NCBI GenBank assembly: GCA_021833045.1
Contig: JAKBGP010000066.1
Coordinates: 1-10,005 of the forward strand
Reading direction: 5' to 3'
Length of the DNA stretch: 10,005 nt
Origin: Thermoplasmata archaeon
GTDB lineage: Archaea > Thermoplasmatota > Thermoplasmata > Thermoplasmatales > Thermoplasmataceae
Every line of letters starts with the position of its first letter. Within the stretch, counting starts at the first letter, position 1. The notes below the pieces were generated by a model that saw only the letters and a program-made list of their open reading frames with translations, was not told the origin of the DNA and made no database searches. This document shows positions 7,060-10,005 of this stretch, in pieces. A program made the position numbers and the translations under genes.

Positions 7060-7559
7060 AAGAAATGAAGATTGAAGTGCGGAATGCAGAAGAGAGTGAT
7101 ATAGACCAGTTTGTTGAGCTCATTCTGAGAATGAAGAGACTGAATGGCGAGTTTGATTCCCTGTTCACTGCAAATGAAGAGAATCATGGTGGAATAAAAA
7201 ACTACTACCTTGAATGCATAAAGGATAAGAAGAAAAATATCGCCCTTGTAGCAGTATCAAATAAAAAAATTTACGGTCTCATTAAGGCAGAGGTCAGGGA
7301 GAGAGTTTCGTATGTACCTAACTATGAAGTAAGGATAATAGATCTTTATATTATGCCAGAGCTTAGGAGGAAGAATGTTGGAAATTTATTACTTGATCAC
7401 CTGTATGCAGAGATGAGGAAAAGAAATATAGGAGTTGTTACGGCAGAATTTCCTGCTCTGAACCTTATTGCACTGAACTTCTATCAAAAGATAGGGTACA
7501 GGGAAGTAGGCAAGGTGTTTGGCAAGACAATCGATGAAAATATAAATAAGAAAGAATAG
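7056..7559 (+). CDS. GNAT-family N-acetyltransferase
   Basis: Single-domain acetyltransferase of 167 residues covering a whole GNAT fold. It opens with the IEVRNAEESDIDQFVEL strand-helix start (6-22). The central strand IIDLYIMPELRR (94-105) leads into the acetyl-CoA loop RRKNVGNLLLDHL (104-116). The C-terminal ALNFYQKIGYREVGKVF (139-155) is the usual last helix and strand. The CoA loop is usually RRxGxG, so N107 replaces one glycine, a tolerated but noticeable change. A RimI-like protein acetyltransferase is possible, since LYIMPELRRKNVG resembles that group, but the substrate is unknown. The ATG overlaps the malic enzyme stop as ATGA, and a strong Shine-Dalgarno site precedes it, so the two are cotranscribed and probably translationally coupled. 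An alternative start is ATG 7065. It converges on an unknown gene two bases after its stop. Confidence 0.87.
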   Translation: MKEMKIEVRNAEESDIDQFVELILRMKRLNGEFDSLFTANEENHGGIKNYYLECIKDKKKNIALVAVSNKKIYGLIKAEVRERVSYVPNYEVRIIDLYIMPELRRKNVGNLLLDHLYAEMRKRNIGVVTAEFPALNLIALNFYQKIGYREVGKVFGKTIDENINKKE

Positions 7560-7561
7560 TT

Positions 7562-8518
7562 TTAAAATAATTTCATACTTTTCCACTTTTGAACAATTCT
7601 CTCTGCTCCAATAGCATATTCGTTGATCAAATCTGAAAGATCTGCTGGTACCACACCCTCTTTGAGCTGTAATTTATCTTCTATTATCTCGAACAGACCT
7701 GAACTTTCTGCCCATTCAAGTTCCGGTTTGGTGAATATTGAGACGGAAGAGGGTTTTCCCTTTCTCATAAGATACTTATTCTTAATATTCCTAACCATTC
7801 TATAGGTGTTATAGACCTGAAATTCTTCAGTTTCTGAAAAACTTTTAAACTTACTTTGAAGTGACATCATAAGTCCCTCAATATTAATATTCTGGCTCAT
7901 TGCTATTACCGCTGGATAAGAGGAAATTGGAACTATGGAATTACCTGAAATTTGATAAAAATTATAATACACTCTAAATCCCTGAATAAAACCATATTTT
8001 GTGCAGTTCTTAATCGTATTAAGATAGGGCGATTCCATTAGTTTTGAGGGAAAATCGTTAAAAAATTCATCCGGGAACCTCAGTTCATTCTTGATTTCAT
8101 AGGAAAGATCAATAACATCTATAGGCTCTTTTTCTTCCGTCGTTCTCTCCTTTAGTTTAAGATTGTAAGCAAGATCTATTGCTTCGATTGTTCCTAAACT
8201 GTTTATGTCAACCGTGGGAATATTAGTTCTTTTTTTGTCATTTTGTTCTTCATCCTCATCATCCTTTAATTTCATGAATTCGACTCCCTCGGAAATAAGG
8301 AAATCATGCCCCATATCTGATAGAAGTTCCTTCATGTTTTCATGTGGCGATAGAGGAATGTTTAACTCCATTTGATTGAGATCAAAAGGCGTGAATTTAA
8401 AAATCTCCTTGTCTTCAAAATTACCAGATTTATAGTAAGAAGAATTTACAATGAAAATTTTATCGCCTATTTCTTTTAGATCCTGGATATACTTTGAAAT
8501 CAGCTCCCTGGATTCCAT
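7562..8518 (-). CDS. Hypothetical protein with an internal motif duplication
   Basis: Not recognised. From the ATG at 8518 it is 318 residues, soluble in appearance, with no signal peptide or membrane helix. An N-terminal alpha/beta segment (1-75) leads to a strongly acidic patch (KLKDDEDEEQND, 83-94). Two copies of a short motif follow, IEAIDLAYNLK (111-121) and IDVIDLSYEIK (133-143), 22 residues apart. Residues 175-260 are rich in aromatics and look like a folded domain. The C-terminus (265-318) is mostly helical. A TATA box centred about 25 bases before ATG 8518 (8540-8545) supports this start. The frame extends upstream to a TTG at 8569, which would add 17 residues including a strand-like WKTFIILHLWDD, so a 335-residue protein is a real alternative. 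It faces away from the 8704 gene and converges on the GNAT gene two bases away. The existence of the gene is well supported by its length and composition; its function is unknown. Confidence 0.75.
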   Translation of the reverse strand: MESRELISKYIQDLKEIGDKIFIVNSSYYKSGNFEDKEIFKFTPFDLNQMELNIPLSPHENMKELLSDMGHDFLISEGVEFMKLKDDEDEEQNDKKRTNIPTVDINSLGTIEAIDLAYNLKLKERTTEEKEPIDVIDLSYEIKNELRFPDEFFNDFPSKLMESPYLNTIKNCTKYGFIQGFRVYYNFYQISGNSIVPISSYPAVIAMSQNINIEGLMMSLQSKFKSFSETEEFQVYNTYRMVRNIKNKYLMRKGKPSSVSIFTKPELEWAESSGLFEIIEDKLQLKEGVVPADLSDLINEYAIGAERIVQKWKSMKLF

Positions 8519-8539
8519 ATCATCCCATAGATGTAATAT

Positions 8540-8545
8540 TATAAA
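8540..8545 (-). promoter_or_regulatory. TATA box candidate for the 7562-8518 gene
   Basis: On the minus strand the sequence reads CTTTTATAATA, with the TTTATA core centred about 25 bases before the ATG at 8518. This spacing matches the other leaderless promoters in the window. If the TTG at 8569 is the true start, this is coding sequence and the weaker TTTAA-containing patch near 8594-8601 would be the promoter. Confidence 0.45.
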
Positions 8546-8622
8546 AGTTTTCCAAATTCTTGATAACAAAAGTCAAAGTCATAATATCGAAATGTTAAAT
8601 CAATTCAAATATAATAATCCAG

Positions 8623-8636
8623 AATTCTGCAGAATT
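8623..8636. repeat. Perfect 14-base palindrome in a divergent intergenic region
   Basis: AATTCTGCAGAATT equals its own reverse complement with no spacer. It lies between two divergent unknown genes, about 28 bases upstream of the TATA box of the + strand gene. The position suits an operator or activator site for a dimeric DNA-binding protein. A palindrome this long can also arise by chance in 10 kb of AT-rich DNA, so the regulatory role is inference. Confidence 0.4.
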
Positions 8637-8663
8637 ATTATGTTCCTGATTGTCCCATAAGTG

Positions 8664-8671
8664 TTATATAT
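8664..8671 (+). promoter_or_regulatory. TATA box of the 8704-9811 operon
   Basis: TTATATAT is centred about 36 bases before ATG 8704 and about 21 bases before an in-frame GTG at 8689. Typical spacing predicts a transcript beginning around 8690-8694. That allows either a leaderless GTG start or a leader of about ten bases carrying GGAAGG (8691-8696), a weak Shine-Dalgarno-like site, before the ATG. Confidence 0.5.
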
Positions 8672-8703
8672 TTAGATTATCTTGATAAGTGGAAGGCATC
8701 AAA

Positions 8704-9303
8704 ATGGCAGTAAAATCTGAGTATTATCAAAAACTTGTCCTAAATGGGACGGTTGAGGATTTAATAGATCTACTTGATCAGGTAGGGAATGATAATACGA
8801 TAACAGAGGATGAACGGGAATGGATAGAGAATTCTATCCACAGAAGGCTCAGTATGTTCAAGGGGACACCTGTAAGAATTGTAAATATTGAATCTGGAGT
8901 TGAGGAAGAACCGCCCCAGACAGTCTATGATGAATTTGGAGGATCATCTATCTATAAAGGAGAGATTTTCATTTATGGACTAAAGTGGAAAATGTATGTC
9001 CCAAGCATAAAGTTCAGAGAAACGCAGATTAATTACTGGTACTATAACGAAAAGGTAGCTTCCATTCTTTCAGATGTTTTACTACCCGTTATCCCGGGAA
9101 AATTCAGAGGATATTTCAATTACCCGCCCTGGCTACTTGGAACTTCCTATGCACCACACACATATTATATTCCCACCGATTCGTTGATTTCCTTGGCAAT
9201 TGAAAGACATGTAATTGATGACTGGAATTCGCTTGTGGTAAAAGGAATACCAGAGAAGCTTGTTGAAAGATATAGGTCCAGAAATCTAGGAAACTCTCTT
9301 TGA
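8704..9303 (+). CDS. Hypothetical protein, aromatic-rich
   Basis: Not recognised. From ATG 8704 it has 199 residues and no signal peptide or membrane helix. The first 55 residues look helical and acidic (TVEDLIDLLDQVGNDN, 16-31), ending in a basic IHRRLSMFKG (45-54). The middle and end are strikingly rich in tyrosine, tryptophan and proline: YGLKWKMYVP (91-100), NYWYYNEK (110-117), RGYFNYPPWLLGTSYAPHTY (135-154). It heads an operon with a DUF309 gene one base downstream, and asparaginyl-tRNA synthetase follows. GTG 8689 would add five residues. I chose ATG 8704 because the GGAAGG site is suitably spaced and the TATA distance to the GTG is short. A small, possibly lineage-specific protein is the likeliest reading; no function is assigned. 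Confidence 0.72.
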   Translation: MAVKSEYYQKLVLNGTVEDLIDLLDQVGNDNTITEDEREWIENSIHRRLSMFKGTPVRIVNIESGVEEEPPQTVYDEFGGSSIYKGEIFIYGLKWKMYVPSIKFRETQINYWYYNEKVASILSDVLLPVIPGKFRGYFNYPPWLLGTSYAPHTYYIPTDSLISLAIERHVIDDWNSLVVKGIPEKLVERYRSRNLGNSL

Positions 9304-9304
9304 A

Positions 9305-9811
9305 ATGAGAATTATAATAGGATATTATGGAAGTTCTCCAGAAAACCTGAAATTAAAACATATAACCAGGAAAACCACTTATGGTGTGGAGCTTGACTTC
9401 TATGACATGAATCCTGACGAAAATATCCCTACTTTATATAATGAGAAATTCAGATTTAATGCAGAAATTTATGATCATGAAAATTTTTACAGCAATTTTT
9501 CAGTTGAGAAATTTATATTAATGAACAGGGACGAACGCTTTTGGGAATTACATGAAATAATGGAACACTACTGGAAGAAATCTACAGGAATGGATAAGAT
9601 GATTCTTCAGGAAATAATAGGTATACTGGTATCTCAGGTTAAATGGCAAATGGGTCAGTTTAAAGTTTCGGAAAGTGTTTTAAACAGAAATGTAAGATTA
9701 CTCGAGAAGAACACAGAAATGGTAAGAGATGAGATTATTCTCGGTGTTTCTTATCCTATTTTATTTAACCCTAAATTGCTTGACTATTTCGAACAAATAT
9801 ATATTGCCTGA
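9305..9811 (+). CDS. DUF309-family protein
   Basis: A 168-residue protein whose C-terminal part carries the DUF309 pattern: NRDERFWELHEIMEHYWKK (74-92), with the conserved F/W-E-x-H-E core (W80, E81, H83, E84) and E87 and W90. A helix follows, LQEIIGILVSQVKWQMGQFK (101-120), then a helical end with RNVRLLEKN (128-136). DUF309 proteins are small, all-helical and of unknown biochemical function; the invariant His and Glu residues suggest a metal or ligand site. The first 70 residues form an additional N-terminal region, starting with a hydrophobic MRIIIGYYG strand, that I cannot assign. The gene begins one base after the preceding stop (TGA-A-ATG), so the pair is almost certainly one operon. 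Only a weak AGG (9288-9290) precedes the ATG, suggesting translational coupling. The stop lies 14 bases before asparaginyl-tRNA synthetase. Confidence 0.82.
   Translation: MRIIIGYYGSSPENLKLKHITRKTTYGVELDFYDMNPDENIPTLYNEKFRFNAEIYDHENFYSNFSVEKFILMNRDERFWELHEIMEHYWKKSTGMDKMILQEIIGILVSQVKWQMGQFKVSESVLNRNVRLLEKNTEMVRDEIILGVSYPILFNPKLLDYFEQIYIA
9795..9805 (+). promoter_or_regulatory. TATA box of asparaginyl-tRNA synthetase, inside the DUF309 gene
   Basis: AAATATATATT overlaps the last codons of the DUF309 gene and is centred about 26 bases before the ATG at 9826. No Shine-Dalgarno sequence precedes that ATG. The synthetase may therefore have its own leaderless transcript even though it also lies directly behind the operon. 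Confidence 0.5.
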
Positions 9812-9825
9812 ATTAATCTGGTTTC

Positions 9826-10005
9826 ATGGAACAGATATCCTCCATTCTGAACGATTCATCCACAGGTAAAGAATTCAACATAAGGGGATGGGTCTATAGA
9901 ATTAGAACATCAGGTAAATTGGTTTTTGTTATCCTGAGAGACGCTTCAAGTATTATTCAATGTGTAGCCAAATCAGACAATTTCAACGAAACTGACTTCA
10001 AGATT
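9826..10005 (+). CDS. asnS: Asparaginyl-tRNA synthetase, N-terminal part (runs off the window)
   Basis: Class IIb aminoacyl-tRNA synthetase that attaches asparagine to its tRNA in the cytoplasm. Only the first 60 codons are present, with no stop before the window end. They encode the start of the anticodon-binding OB-fold: FNIRGWVYRIRTSGKLVFVI (17-36), LRDASSIIQCVAKSDN (37-52). The GWV-x-R-x-R-x-SGK-x-x-F-x-x-LRD-x-x-x-x-IQ pattern matches asparaginyl-tRNA synthetases better than aspartyl-tRNA synthetases, which usually carry GG-I-x-F in the loop. Aspartyl-tRNA synthetase remains the main alternative because the catalytic domain is out of view. A TATA box at the right distance and no ribosome-binding site suggest a leaderless start. 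Confidence 0.82.
   Translation, partial: MEQISSILNDSSTGKEFNIRGWVYRIRTSGKLVFVILRDASSIIQCVAKSDNFNETDFKI

Noticed and set aside
8611..8641. Imperfect outer inverted repeat ATAATAAT/ATTATTAT around the palindrome.
   Set aside because: Its centre does not coincide with the 14-base palindrome and its composition is low complexity, so it is probably chance.
8451..8660. 69-codon open frame on the + strand across the start of the 7562-8518 gene.
   Set aside because: Mostly antisense to the better supported gene, and its translation shows no domain or suitable TATA spacing.
1..10005. CRISPR arrays, transposases, tRNA or rRNA genes, phage or defence modules.
   Set aside because: No regularly spaced repeats, no terminal inverted repeats, no tRNA-like cloverleaf signature and no matching protein families were seen.

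Overview
The window looks like the chromosome of an archaeon of the Thermoplasmatales type (Thermoplasma, Ferroplasma, Cuniculiplasma, Picrophilus and relatives). The grounds are an AT-rich genome, FtsZ, a transketolase split into two genes, a short transaldolase of the kind studied in Thermoplasma acidophilum, an archaeal-type asparaginyl-tRNA synthetase, and archaeal promoters. TATA boxes lie about 22-26 bases before the start codons of most transcription-unit heads, implying leaderless mRNAs, whereas several downstream operon genes carry Shine-Dalgarno (SD) sequences. The genus assignment is inference.

Layout. 65-1135 (+) is ftsZ. 1207-3674 (+) is an operon of transketolase N subunit, transketolase C subunit and transaldolase, tied together by overlapping reading frames. 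These genes form the core of the non-oxidative pentose phosphate pathway. 3708-4664 (+) encodes a polytopic membrane protein with a C-terminal dolichol/phytol-kinase-like domain. It converges on 4729-5676 (-), a large acetyltransferase with a C-terminal GNAT domain and a possible degenerate N-terminal one. The next pair is divergent. A 48-base gap holding one symmetrical TATA box separates that gene from 5725-7059 (+), a malic enzyme, which overlaps a second GNAT acetyltransferase (7056-7559). 7562-8518 (-) is an unrecognised protein with an internal motif duplication. 8704-9303 (+) is an unrecognised aromatic-rich protein followed one base later by a DUF309-family protein (9305-9811). The 5' end of asparaginyl-tRNA synthetase (from 9826) runs off the window.

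How the genes fit together. Transketolase and transaldolase interconvert triose, tetrose, pentose, hexose and heptose phosphates, giving pentoses for nucleotides and erythrose 4-phosphate for aromatic amino acids. Malic enzyme links malate to pyruvate and reducing power. The remaining genes (cell division, lipid phosphorylation, acetylation, tRNA charging) are mostly housekeeping. I see no mobile element, CRISPR array, rRNA or tRNA gene. The least explained part is 7562-9811: two unknown genes facing away from each other across a gap with a perfect 14-base palindrome, next to a DUF309 gene. No intergenic stretch exceeds 300 bases; the longest is about 185 bases (8519-8703).
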